From NCBI GenBank assembly GCA_025454955.1, contig JALONL010000010.1:1-64000 (forward strand): DNA of 64,000 bases, read 5' to 3'. Source of the DNA: Bacteroidia bacterium (GTDB lineage Bacteria; Bacteroidota; Bacteroidia; Palsa-965). Every line of letters starts with the position of its first letter. Positions within the stretch are counted from its first letter, which is position 1. Shown here in pieces: positions 31,155-40,640 of this stretch. Made by a program: the position numbers and the translations under genes. Below the pieces are notes generated by a model. It saw only the letters and a list, made by a program, of their open reading frames with translations, searched no databases and was not told where the DNA came from.

Positions 31155-31937
31155 TCAAATTTCGTTATTGTCAACTAATTGCTTGTAAAAATTGCATTTT
31201 TCTGTCAGCCCACATAATTTACATTTCGGATTTTTAGTAAAGCAAATACCTTCTTTTCCTTGCTGTCCGTATCTAACAAAAATTATGTCAATGTAGCGAA
31301 TAGAATGCCCTGTTGCTGCAGCAAACTTTCTTCCTTGTATTACTGTTTTGAGTAATTGTTTTTCGCTTTCTATCAAACCAAGTCGCTGAAATATTCTAAT
31401 TAAAACTCTATCGGGCTTTAGGGCGTCCAATCCGATATCGGTAAGAAAATGATAAACTGTTATATCTCCTAAATAGTCAAAACGAAATTCTAATTCTTCT
31501 TTAAGTAGCATTAAATTCTCAAATGAATCTCTCGGACTGAAACTGTCAATGTAGGATTGAAATGAACCATACTGTTTCACTAAACTTTTCAATGTCTTGG
31601 CATTATTAATTGTCGCTATAATTTTTCTGCGATTTTTAATCATCTTATCGTCTGATAGAATAGCAGTCAATTCGTTATCACCAAAAAAAGATACTGTTTT
31701 GTAGTCAGGAAAAAATTTGTTAATAATATCAGTTTTATTATTCACAATATTCGCTTTGAAACCCGAATAGAAAATTATAAGTTTAATAATATTAAAATAT
31801 TCATCGTCTGTTCGATTTTTAAAAGTCAAGTTGCGAAAGCTTGAATATTTGTCCGCAAATTGTTGATTGGAAAGTCCTGATTTCTGTTTCAGTGTCTTTT
31901 CAATAATATCAAATATTTCAATATAATTTATTTCCAT
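31155..31937 (-). CDS. HhH-GPD family DNA glycosylase-like protein with [4Fe-4S] motif
   Basis: C-term C-X6-C-X2-C-X5-C (CFTKNPKCKLCGLTEKC) as in EndoIII/MutY; LDALKPDRVLIRIFQRLGL. Confidence 0.7.
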   Translation of the reverse strand: MEINYIEIFDIIEKTLKQKSGLSNQQFADKYSSFRNLTFKNRTDDEYFNIIKLIIFYSGFKANIVNNKTDIINKFFPDYKTVSFFGDNELTAILSDDKMIKNRRKIIATINNAKTLKSLVKQYGSFQSYIDSFSPRDSFENLMLLKEELEFRFDYLGDITVYHFLTDIGLDALKPDRVLIRIFQRLGLIESEKQLLKTVIQGRKFAAATGHSIRYIDIIFVRYGQQGKEGICFTKNPKCKLCGLTEKCNFYKQLVDNNEI

Positions 31938-31966
31938 TTTCTGTTTGTATTAGAATGAGTGTCATT

Positions 31967-32070
31967 GGTTTCGGGCTTTGCGTTCGGGCTTTGCGTTCGG
32001 GCTTTGCGTTCGGGCAGATTTTGGAGTACAAAACTATCAATCTACGCTGAACTATAATAGAAGTACAAAG
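31967..32070. repeat. Dispersed repeat copy B with internal 13-bp tandem repeat (ttcgggctttgcg x3.5, 31970-32015)
   Basis: aligned by eye with 28178-28260. Confidence 0.75.
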
Positions 32071-32100
32071 CGACAAGTTTACATGCCGCTTTACCTGAAT

Positions 32101-32129
32101 AAAACCTGCGTTGGCGGTTCGCAGGTTTT
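32101..32129 (-). terminator. Terminator-like hairpin after gajB
   Basis: AAAACCTGCG...CGCAGGTTTT 10-bp perfect inverted repeat, 9-nt loop. Confidence 0.65.
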
Positions 32130-32154
32130 TAATCTGTCGTTTCATTTGTCCTAC

Positions 32155-33804
32155 TTAGCTTCTTTTTTTATATCTCAAATCTTCAATTTTATCTTTCCAA
32201 ATGAATTCAGAGTCTTTACCATTTTTCGTTGCACCATCACTATTTGTTCTTTTGGTACTTGAAACTAAAAAACAGCCCTTTCTTGCTCTTGTAATACCAA
32301 CATAATGTAAGTTCAAATCTTGTGTCCAATTACTAAATATTGCACTATTAAAATCGTTAGGTTGTGTAAGTTTTTTTGATGGAAATATCCATTCATATAA
32401 GTCTAAATGAAAAACAAAATCATATTCAAGTCCTTTTGATTTATGTAAAGTCAAGATATTAACTTCATTTTCATTAGCTGGTTCATATGTTTTTAGCTCT
32501 ATAGAATTATCCAACACAGACTTTAGTAAGTCTATTGATTCTTGACTTTTTGAATTAGGCGCAATGATTTTAGCAACGTTGATAAATTCAGTAATTAGCT
32601 CTTCTTTATCCCATACAGTTGTAGAAACAATTCTTTCAATTCTTTCTTTTCTACTTTTAAGTCTTTTTAAATCGCTTTTGTTAAAATTGTCGTATGACGT
32701 AAATGCTTCAATTACATCAATAAATTTAAAATTCTTGTCATATACGAAATGCAACAGATTTGAAAAAATTGACGACCATACATTAAGGTTCGTATCCAAT
32801 TCATTGCTAACAGATAGTTTATGAGGTTCTTTAAGTACTGAATTTATAATTTCACCTGTTCTCGTTGTTCGTGTTAAAATAGCGATTTGATTGCGTTTCT
32901 CAATATCAAATGCTTTTTGAACGTTATCTATTTTTTCATCTAACCAATTAGCTATAGAATTTTCATTTCCTTCAATTCGACAAAAGAATATAAAATTGTG
33001 TTCTGTATCAATTAATTCTGTTTTTGGATTTAGCAAGTAATTTGAATAATTAATTATAGAAGGGTGACAGCGATGATTTTTGTCTAATTTAAAATATTTG
33101 AAAGTTTCATCTTTAGTCAATTCTTGTAAATATTTTGCATCCTTACCTGAGAATTCGTAGATGGATTGATTTAGATCTCCAACCGCAATAGCTTTAATAT
33201 TTAATAACTTTATTTTTTGAAAAATCTGATGTTGTTCAAATCCTGAATCTTGGTACTCGTCAATATAAATGTACTTGTATCTGGCACGAATATAATTTTT
33301 ACAAGCGATAGAATTTGTATAAACATAATTTGCCAATATGCCAATGGTTTCTATATAAATCAAACCATTTAAAAAATATGATTTTAATAAATCAATATTT
33401 GCCGCTGATAATCTTTCTAAGGTTAAATTACTGTTAAACCAGTCAAAGTTTTTATTTTCATGTTTAGGCATTGATGAAAACTTTGTGATTTTTATTTGAA
33501 CTTTTGGTATGCCAAAGAGATGCTTTGCAAAAGGAATTATTATTTCTGAAAGATTAAATTTGTCAATAGTCCCAAAAAAAGAACTCATCGGATTTTCTCC
33601 ATTGGAAAGGCTTCTTTTTTTTAGTTCCGTACTTGCTTTGTTTGTGTATGATATTGCAATTACACCTTGATGTTCAAGTAAGACTTTCAAATTCCGTTTT
33701 ATTTTTTCAGAAATGACAAATGTTTTACCGCTACCAGGTGCAGCAATAACGACAGAATTACCATCGTATTCAAGAATTAGCTTTTGCTGTTCAGTTGGTT
33801 TCAT
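32155..33804 (-). CDS. gajB: UvrD/PcrA-like SF1 helicase, GajB-like
   Basis: IAAPGSGKTFVI, YIYIDEYQDSG, VGDLNQSIYEFSG, LTLHKSKGLEYDFVF, YVGITRARK. Confidence 0.75.
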   Translation of the reverse strand: MKPTEQQKLILEYDGNSVVIAAPGSGKTFVISEKIKRNLKVLLEHQGVIAISYTNKASTELKKRSLSNGENPMSSFFGTIDKFNLSEIIIPFAKHLFGIPKVQIKITKFSSMPKHENKNFDWFNSNLTLERLSAANIDLLKSYFLNGLIYIETIGILANYVYTNSIACKNYIRARYKYIYIDEYQDSGFEQHQIFQKIKLLNIKAIAVGDLNQSIYEFSGKDAKYLQELTKDETFKYFKLDKNHRCHPSIINYSNYLLNPKTELIDTEHNFIFFCRIEGNENSIANWLDEKIDNVQKAFDIEKRNQIAILTRTTRTGEIINSVLKEPHKLSVSNELDTNLNVWSSIFSNLLHFVYDKNFKFIDVIEAFTSYDNFNKSDLKRLKSRKERIERIVSTTVWDKEELITEFINVAKIIAPNSKSQESIDLLKSVLDNSIELKTYEPANENEVNILTLHKSKGLEYDFVFHLDLYEWIFPSKKLTQPNDFNSAIFSNWTQDLNLHYVGITRARKGCFLVSSTKRTNSDGATKNGKDSEFIWKDKIEDLRYKKRS

Positions 33805-35561
33805 TCTTTCTGCATTTCTTCAATAATTTCTTTGCATTTTAGCAATGGCTTGGCTATTGGGTCTTTTGCTAATTTTGCAAGGCTTTCTTTGTTGTTTCGC
33901 AAGAAGTCATACATAAAAGAAGCCTTTCTTTTTTGCATTTCAGAAACAATTTCAGTTTCATCAAATCCAACAAAATATTTTATCAAATCGGATTTAATGC
34001 AACTATTAAAGAGGTCATTCTCTAAATCCTTTTTTGATAAATACATTTTATACAATTCAAGATCTTCAGCAATTAATAAAGCTGATTTACTGTTGATTTC
34101 TTCGGGAATTTCATTTGTAAAGCCTTTCAAATTATTTTCGTTTTCACTCAATATTTTTTCTGTATCGGTGTCTTTTTGAAAATGCTCTCGGTAAATGTCG
34201 ATACAGCGTTGAATACCGGCAAAACGATATTCTACTTTTTTAGGAATTTTGAAAATATCATTATCCGTTCTTAACACCCAATCTATATTTAATCCATTAA
34301 GTATTTTAATAAAAGTTGAAAAACCAACACCATCAACCATTACAATACTAATATTAAGTCTATCCAAGTCTATTTTTAGCTGACGTGACAGGGTTTTATA
34401 AAATAACTCTTCAGAAACACCTTCGACAAGAAAAACAACATCAGAAAAAAAAGATTCGGCAGGAATTATACTCAATCTATAACCAAAATCTTTAAATGCT
34501 GCGCCAATGATTTCTGAACAGCCATTTGACGCAGCTTTAGTTTCACCCTTTTTGTTGAATAATCTGACAAGAGAATTAGGACTAAATTCTGATGCAATTT
34601 GAGGCGAATGTGAGGTTAATATAACTTGACCTTTTATTGATGAGTTTAAATAATCTGCAAGTTTACGTTGTTGATGTGGGTGTAAATGTGCTTCGGGTTC
34701 TTCAATGCAAAAGATTGTAAATTCTTTTAGACTGTCTTTGGTTAGTTCATTTCTTGAAGCCCACAACGCAAGATAAATTTGATTTAATCTACCGTCACCA
34801 CCAATTAACACGCGTTGCTCATTGCTTTTTGAAGCAATAGAAACACTATTTATAAAATTATCTACATTGGAAGAACTGACGTCAAATACAATTTTTTGTT
34901 TGGTGTGATGAAGCGACAATTTAGATAGTTCATCATTAATTGTGTCAGTTGCCGATGATATAAAATTCAGTTTAGGGATTTTTTCATCTACATATTTTAG
35001 TTGAGATTGAATTTCAAAATATAATTTTTCGTCTTGAGTAACTTCTTCTTCCTCTCTGTTTTCTTTAGCAATTTGAAATAAGTATCCTTTTTCTCGGTTT
35101 ATGTAATTGTGTAAATCTCGTCTGCTACTAATATATTTTAGATTTAGTACTTTTCTGTAGTATCTGTCTTCAATTTCTTCTAATAAGTCGGTGGTCGGTC
35201 CAGCAAACAATTGATATGTCTTAACTTTTGTCGTTTTGTCGCGAAACCCTTTGTATGCTATAATAAGTTTGTTGTCGTCTCCTATTCTCCCTTTTAGTCT
35301 TGAAACAACACAATCTTCCGTTACTTCGCTAAAGTGTAGCTCAATATTAAAGGTATTTGTTTCTTCAAAAGCATAAAAATCTGTGTCTTTGGGTTCAATG
35401 TCGTAGTCTGACAAACTCCTGTCTAATAAAAGTCTAATTGCCCAAAGTAAGTTTGTTTTTCCAACATCGTTTGCTCCAATAATTAGTGATTTTTTTGCAA
35501 GATTTATTTTCGCTTTTTTGAAGTTTCTAAATCCTTGAAGTTTTATAGAAGATAAAATCAT
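33801..35561 (-). CDS. gajA: OLD-family ATPase with TOPRIM nuclease domain, GajA-like
   Basis: GANDVGKTNLLWAI, FCIEEPEAHLHPHQQ, ILTSHSPQIASE; TOPRIM VVFLVEGVSEELF...MVDGVGFSTF...LRTDNDIF; ATGA overlap with gajB. Confidence 0.78.
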   Translation of the reverse strand: MILSSIKLQGFRNFKKAKINLAKKSLIIGANDVGKTNLLWAIRLLLDRSLSDYDIEPKDTDFYAFEETNTFNIELHFSEVTEDCVVSRLKGRIGDDNKLIIAYKGFRDKTTKVKTYQLFAGPTTDLLEEIEDRYYRKVLNLKYISSRRDLHNYINREKGYLFQIAKENREEEEVTQDEKLYFEIQSQLKYVDEKIPKLNFISSATDTINDELSKLSLHHTKQKIVFDVSSSNVDNFINSVSIASKSNEQRVLIGGDGRLNQIYLALWASRNELTKDSLKEFTIFCIEEPEAHLHPHQQRKLADYLNSSIKGQVILTSHSPQIASEFSPNSLVRLFNKKGETKAASNGCSEIIGAAFKDFGYRLSIIPAESFFSDVVFLVEGVSEELFYKTLSRQLKIDLDRLNISIVMVDGVGFSTFIKILNGLNIDWVLRTDNDIFKIPKKVEYRFAGIQRCIDIYREHFQKDTDTEKILSENENNLKGFTNEIPEEINSKSALLIAEDLELYKMYLSKKDLENDLFNSCIKSDLIKYFVGFDETEIVSEMQKRKASFMYDFLRNNKESLAKLAKDPIAKPLLKCKEIIEEMQKE

Positions 35562-35671
35562 AATAAAAAGGCTTAATTTGTTTGTTGTGTGGTAAGTTTT
35601 GATATTTAGGTGTCGCCCTATAACGACCGCGAACTCTTAAATATACGCAATATATTAATTTAGTTAATTGT

Positions 35672-35685
35672 TTGTTTTAAAACAA
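35672..35685. promoter_or_regulatory. Palindrome TTGTTTTAAAACAA upstream of gajA
   Basis: 14-bp perfect palindrome about 110 bp upstream of gajA. Confidence 0.3.
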
Positions 35686-35931
35686 TTTACGACCGGATAA
35701 TTTTTTCTTATTATCTAAGATATTTGTTATACCCATACTACGAAAAAGCAATATCTTTCACATAGATGTCCAAAATGCACACGTTCGGATTCATATAACA
35801 AACCCCCACATTCTTCATACCTAAGCAATATCCCTCTCATTTGCCGCCTCACATAACAAGACAACCAAGGTCTATACGCACCCATTCAAACCCTAAAATA
35901 CGATAACAATCATACGCCTCAAACACAAAAA

Positions 35932-35956
35932 ACACCGCCCCAAAACGAAGCGGTGT
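35932..35956 (-). terminator. Rho-independent terminator of pheS
   Basis: ACACCGC...GCGGTGT followed on the minus strand by a T tract. Confidence 0.75.
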
Positions 35957-35983
35957 CAAACAATTTCAATAAAACAATTCGTG

Positions 35984-37006
35984 TTACCCCCCCCCAAACT
36001 GCCCCAAAAACCTCACATCATTCTCCGAAAACAGCCGCAAATCATTCACCCCATACTTCAACATCGTAATCCGCTCAATACCCATCCCAAACGCAAAACC
36101 CGAATATACATTCGGATCAATACCACAGTTGCTGAGCACCGCCGGATCCACCATACCACACCCCAAAATTTCTACCCACCCCGAGTGCTTGCACACATTG
36201 CAGCCTTTGCCGTGGCAGATGGTGCAGGAAATGTCCATTTCGGCACTGGGCTCGGTGAAGGGGAAATAGCTGGGGCGTAAACGAATTTGTGTGTCGGCGC
36301 CAAACATCTCGCGCGAGAAGTAGAGCAGGGTTTGCTTCATGTCGGCAAAAGACACGGCTTTGTCCACGTACAGGCCTTCTACCTGATGGAAGAAGCAGTG
36401 TGCGCGTGCCGAAATGGCTTCGTTGCGATATACGCGGCCGGGCATGACGATGCGTACGGGCGGTTTGGTTTTTTCGAGTATGCGCACCTGTACGCTGGAG
36501 GTGTGTGTGCGCAGGGCGTGCGGGTTTTTGGGGTCGGTTACGTCTATGAAGAACGTGTCCTGCATGTCGCGGGCAGGGTGCTCTTCGGGGAAGTTGAGGG
36601 CGGAGAAGTTGTGCCAGTCGTCTTCCACTTCGGGGCCTTCTTCGACCGTAAAACCGAGACGGCCGAAAATATCGAGTATTTCGCGGCGCACCAACTGCAG
36701 CGGGTGGCGCGAGCCCTGGGGCGCACCTGAGGGCGCAAACCAGTCGGTATGGCCCGAAGTGCTTTCTTCGCTTTCGCTGCGTGTGCGCAGGCTTTCGAGT
36801 TTTTCTTCGGCTTTTGTTTTGAGGCGGTTGAGCAGTTGGCCCACCTCGCGTTTCATATCGGGAGCCACGGTTTTAAACTCCTCAAACAGCGTGGAGATTT
36901 TTCCTTTACGGCTCAGGTAATTCAAACGGAACTGCTCGGCCTGCTCTGCATTTTGCGCAGCAAAGGCTTCAATTTCTCCGAGCAATGTTTCTATACGGTC
37001 TTTCAT
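35984..37006 (-). CDS. pheS: Phenylalanyl-tRNA synthetase alpha subunit
   Basis: HPLQLVRREILDIFGRLGFTVEEGPEVEDDWHNFSALNFPEEHPARDMQDTFF...FAFGMGIERITMLKYGVNDLR. Confidence 0.96.
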   Translation of the reverse strand: MKDRIETLLGEIEAFAAQNAEQAEQFRLNYLSRKGKISTLFEEFKTVAPDMKREVGQLLNRLKTKAEEKLESLRTRSESEESTSGHTDWFAPSGAPQGSRHPLQLVRREILDIFGRLGFTVEEGPEVEDDWHNFSALNFPEEHPARDMQDTFFIDVTDPKNPHALRTHTSSVQVRILEKTKPPVRIVMPGRVYRNEAISARAHCFFHQVEGLYVDKAVSFADMKQTLLYFSREMFGADTQIRLRPSYFPFTEPSAEMDISCTICHGKGCNVCKHSGWVEILGCGMVDPAVLSNCGIDPNVYSGFAFGMGIERITMLKYGVNDLRLFSENDVRFLGQFGGG

Positions 37007-37047
37007 GGCAATGAGCCACAAAGGTAGTATTTTCCGTTGCCGGGCGT

Positions 37048-38568
37048 TTACTTTCGTTTTACCGGTTCAAGCTCAACTGTATTGAGCGAAATAAGGTTTG
37101 AACCGGCACGGCGAAACTTTATCACATCCTTCACATCGTTGCGCTGGCTTTCCATCAGGGTGGCCGCAAAGCAAATGTAGTAAGGCTCAAACGACGATTT
37201 CAGTTCAAACGAACCGTCCTTACCCGTGTGTGTGGATTGTGTAAGCCGCCAGGTTTTGTCCCACACCATCACAATGCCGCCTTCGAGCCCGGTGTAGCGG
37301 TTGTTGAATACCACACCGGTAGTGGTAAAAATACTGTCGTTGTAATAATTGTTGTAATTGGCGGCGGGCTTGCAGCTTCCTGTTTTGGCCGGGCTGGCGG
37401 CGCGGAGGTATTGGTTGAGCGGTTTTGGCGTACCGGTTACCGTATCGCCTTTGCTGTTTACGGTAAACGAATCGTTGTTCATGATGCCGAGAAACTGCTG
37501 GTGAAACAAGCCTCCCGGCATGTCTTTCAGTTGCCAGAGCGAATAGCCGATTGCGCCGCAGTTGCAGGCCTGTTCAAAGGTGCGTTGGGTAAATTGAGTC
37601 TGCAATTCGTAAGGCACTTTCACATTCTCGGCCGAAAGGCCGGTTTCGCCCACAATCCAGGGTTTTTTCACATACTGGTTGTACCAGTAAAGTTCGTTGA
37701 AAACCATTTCCGGCGCATATTCATACGGGTGAAAGGAAATGAAATCCACATCGAGCAGGTTGGGATCCCAGGTGGCCACTTCGGTTTCGTTGGCCAGTCC
37801 TATGGTGGTGAGGTGATAGGGATTGGCTTCCATAAAAATCTGCTGCCACTTGTGTGCGAGATCGATAACTGCGGTTTTTGTTTTGTGCTTGAGCGAATCG
37901 AAGTACAGCGGCTCGTTGAAAAAATCGACTGCCATAATGCCCGGCTGCGGCTTTGTAAATTCGGCCACGCGTTTCAGGTGTGCTTCGGCGCGGGAGTTGA
38001 AGGGCTGTATGCGGGTAAGGAAAATGCTTTTGAGTCCGGCAGCCTCGGCGGCATCGGTAAGCAGGCGCAGGGCGGCGAAATAGCGGGTGTATTGAGCATC
38101 GTTGTTAAGCGGATATTTTTTATCGGTGCCGTTGTCGGCAATGCTGCGTATGCTGAGGTGGCTGCTGTCGTTTTGGGGCATGAAATACGGCTCGCAGATG
38201 CCGCAAATGCGTATGCTGTTGTAGCCGAGATCATGCACTAATTGCAGCGTGGCGCGGAGTTCGGCCAGGCTTTCGCTGCGTGGTTTTACCACTTCGTGCG
38301 CGTTTACATTGTTTGAATATGCGGGTGTGAGGGCGGGCCAGATGCTGTCGCCGCTGCTGCGCAGGACAAAGCTCACGTTAAGCAGTTTCGGGAAAAAGGC
38401 TTTTCCGTCGAGCTCAAACTTTCCGTTGTTGAGATACACGTATCCCTGCGGCGGACGGGTGCGCACGGGCAGGGGCTTGCTTTGGGGTGTTTCCTTGCAG
38501 GCCGTGACCAGAAGAAGCATTACAGAAATACACCCCGCAAAAAGGAGTTGAATGGGAGAAAGCCGCAT
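37048..38568 (-). CDS. Glycoside hydrolase (GH5-like/cellulase superfamily) lipoprotein
   Basis: lipobox LLLVTACKE; VDFFNEPLYFD and WIVGETGLSAE acid/base-nucleophile-like motifs. Confidence 0.7.
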   Translation of the reverse strand: MRLSPIQLLFAGCISVMLLLVTACKETPQSKPLPVRTRPPQGYVYLNNGKFELDGKAFFPKLLNVSFVLRSSGDSIWPALTPAYSNNVNAHEVVKPRSESLAELRATLQLVHDLGYNSIRICGICEPYFMPQNDSSHLSIRSIADNGTDKKYPLNNDAQYTRYFAALRLLTDAAEAAGLKSIFLTRIQPFNSRAEAHLKRVAEFTKPQPGIMAVDFFNEPLYFDSLKHKTKTAVIDLAHKWQQIFMEANPYHLTTIGLANETEVATWDPNLLDVDFISFHPYEYAPEMVFNELYWYNQYVKKPWIVGETGLSAENVKVPYELQTQFTQRTFEQACNCGAIGYSLWQLKDMPGGLFHQQFLGIMNNDSFTVNSKGDTVTGTPKPLNQYLRAASPAKTGSCKPAANYNNYYNDSIFTTTGVVFNNRYTGLEGGIVMVWDKTWRLTQSTHTGKDGSFELKSSFEPYYICFAATLMESQRNDVKDVIKFRRAGSNLISLNTVELEPVKRK

Positions 38569-38604
38569 AAACAGCCGTAGTTTAGGCCCGGTGAGCACAG
38601 TGGT

Positions 38605-39453
38605 TTACTTCACAATTTCCACCCACATGCGCACATCCTGATTGGGTCTGTTGCCGCCGTCGGTGGGAAGGAGTGAGATTTTTTCGATAATGTCGAGCCC
38701 GCTTTCCACTTCGCCGAAAACGGTGTAGCCGCCGTCGAGATGAGGAGTGCCGCCAAGGGTGGTATATACTTTACGCTGTTCGGCAGTAATTACGCGGTGC
38801 GGTGTTTTTTCGAACTGGGTGTTGATGATGGGATCTATCTGCGCCGAAAGCATATTGAGGCTGTCGGGGTTGTTGAGGTAGCGGGCGCGCTGCTGGGCGC
38901 GGATAAACGCGTCTTTGGTGGACTTGTTTTTGGGATCGTTGATGTAGGCGGCAAAAATCTTTTGCTTGAGCGGCTGGTCGATGCGGCTTTTGATGATTAT
39001 GTCGAGCGTACTGTCGGTAAACACCTGCCCCTGTACTAAGTAAAACTGGCAGGCCGACGATTCCTTGTTCGGGTTTATATCGTCGCCCAAACGGGCTGCG
39101 GCCAGCGCACCGCGTTTGTGAAACAGGGCGGGGTGAATTTCGGCGGGAAGGGTGTAGCCCAATGTGCCGTTGCCCAGGCCCTGGCCGGGTTTGGCGGTTT
39201 TGGAGTCGGGGTCGCCGCCCTGAATCATGAAGTTTTTAATTACCCGGTGAAAAAGGGTGCTGTCTAATGTTTTGTTGGCGGCAATGCGCAGGAAATTATC
39301 GCGGTGGCCGGGCGTTTCGTCGTACAGCACTACTTTAATATCGCCCATGGAGGTATGGATAATTACCCTTGAGCGTTTGTCGGCATCGGTAAAAGAAACC
39401 GAGAGCAGTGCGGCGGTGAGGCCTGCGAAAAGGAGCGTAATGCGCTTCGCCAT
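38605..39453 (-). CDS. Peptidyl-prolyl cis-trans isomerase (cyclophilin type)
   Basis: LYDETPGHRDNFLRIAANKTLDSTLFHRVIKNFMIQGGDPDSK...GGYTVFGEVESGLDIIEKI. Confidence 0.9.
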   Translation of the reverse strand: MAKRITLLFAGLTAALLSVSFTDADKRSRVIIHTSMGDIKVVLYDETPGHRDNFLRIAANKTLDSTLFHRVIKNFMIQGGDPDSKTAKPGQGLGNGTLGYTLPAEIHPALFHKRGALAAARLGDDINPNKESSACQFYLVQGQVFTDSTLDIIIKSRIDQPLKQKIFAAYINDPKNKSTKDAFIRAQQRARYLNNPDSLNMLSAQIDPIINTQFEKTPHRVITAEQRKVYTTLGGTPHLDGGYTVFGEVESGLDIIEKISLLPTDGGNRPNQDVRMWVEIVK

Positions 39454-39553
39454 GTTCAAAACTTTTTTATATTTGTTGGAAGTAAAGATACTTATTCGGC
39501 TACTTTGCAGCAAGAATAGTGCCTTTTCATCAAAAAAAGGTAGGCAAACCTTC

Positions 39554-39913
39554 ATGTGTATGGATAAGCGTTTTCAATCATTTTGGACTACCGGCAGCAT
39601 TATGCTCATGCTGCTTGTATCTGTGGCTTTTGCCTCGTCCTGCAACCGCAACAAGGAGTGCAAGGCCATTGTTACTGTGGTGAATGCAGCCAACACCCCG
39701 CAGTCGGGTGTGGAAGTGAAACTCGTGCCCGGTGGCAGTTGCGTAGGCTGCACCCAGATTGCCCCGCTTACCGCCAGCACCGACGGTTCGGGCAAAGCCA
39801 GCTTTACCACCGATCTTCCCAAAATTATGGATGTGGAAGTAAACGGCCAGCCCACCGGAAAAGTAGTTCGTTTTGAAGAGGGTGAAACCGACGAAGTAAC
39901 TGTTACCTACTAA
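39554..39913 (+). CDS. Small lipoprotein, tandem paralog 1
   Basis: SSCNRNKECKAIVTVVNAANTPQSGVEVKL...TDGSGKASFTTDLPKIMDVEV...RFEEGETDEVTV. Confidence 0.75.
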   Translation: MCMDKRFQSFWTTGSIMLMLLVSVAFASSCNRNKECKAIVTVVNAANTPQSGVEVKLVPGGSCVGCTQIAPLTASTDGSGKASFTTDLPKIMDVEVNGQPTGKVVRFEEGETDEVTVTY

Positions 39914-39937
39914 ATCACTGTATTTTTTCATACATGC

Positions 39938-39963
39938 AACCCGGTTAAAATTCTGACCGGGTT
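39938..39963 (+). terminator. Terminator AACCCGGT...ACCGGGTT + T-rich tail
   Basis: 8-bp inverted repeat followed by tgttttt. Confidence 0.7.
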
Positions 39964-40023
39964 TGTTTTTGCCTTTTCTCTTAATTATCTTAGTAGAATC
40001 AGGAAAGGCAAACCTGAATACAC

Positions 40024-40374
40024 ATGATAACTCCCATCAAAAAAACACTGCAAATTTTTTGCATAGCTGTGGCTGTGCTCGTAATTGGCATCACGGCGGC
40101 CTGCAACCGGAACAGGGAATGCAAGGCCATTGTAACGGTAGTGAGGCAGGCTACCAACGAACCGCTTTCGGGCGTAACGGTTACACTTACCACCGATCCT
40201 TCGTGTACCAACTGCATTGACGATCTTACTGCCACCACCGACGGTTCGGGCAAGGCCAGTTTTACTACCGATTTGCCCAAGATTATGGACATACTGGCCA
40301 ATTCGGCAGTAACTGGCAGTGTGGCTCGTTTCGAAGAAGGCGAAACCGACGAAGTGACGGTGAAAATTCCCTGA
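40024..40374 (+). CDS. Small lipoprotein, tandem paralog 2
   Basis: AACNRNRECKAIVTVVRQATNEPLSGVTVTL...TDGSGKASFTTDLPKIMDILA...RFEEGETDEVTV. Confidence 0.75.
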   Translation: MITPIKKTLQIFCIAVAVLVIGITAACNRNRECKAIVTVVRQATNEPLSGVTVTLTTDPSCTNCIDDLTATTDGSGKASFTTDLPKIMDILANSAVTGSVARFEEGETDEVTVKIP

Positions 40375-40425
40375 CCCACCAGCACAACAATCGAAATTGC
40401 ACAGGCAGCACCTTCTTTTTAAAAA

Positions 40426-40580
40426 GTGAGGAGCGAATCTAAGACGCCCTAAAAAACCGTTCGGCTCCAGCCCTCACTGCAAGTCCGCACTGGCTACATG
40501 CAAAATTACATTCACGCAGGTGCGGGCTTTACGTTCGGTCTGGGCTATACATTCAAACCACTTGCTTTCCATAAAAAATC
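40426..40580 (-). repeat. Structured dispersed repeat, copy E4 (more diverged)
   Basis: gaggagcgaatc; stem AAGTCCGCAC (40481-40490)/GTGCGGGCTT (40520-40529); revcomp GTGGTTTGAATGTATAGCCC. Confidence 0.55.
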
Positions 40581-40640
40581 GTTGCCCCAAAAAATCCATC
40601 CGCAACAAAAAATAACCCACCAGCCGCTTACCTTTGCCGC

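Noticed and set aside
31970-32015. CRISPR-like direct repeats ttcgggctttgcg
   Set aside because: 13-bp units directly abutting without spacers; simple tandem expansion inside dispersed repeat B.
33784-34179. 131-aa plus-strand ORF antisense to gajA 3' end
   Set aside because: Ser/Phe-rich antisense shadow of gajA; not a separate anti-defense gene.
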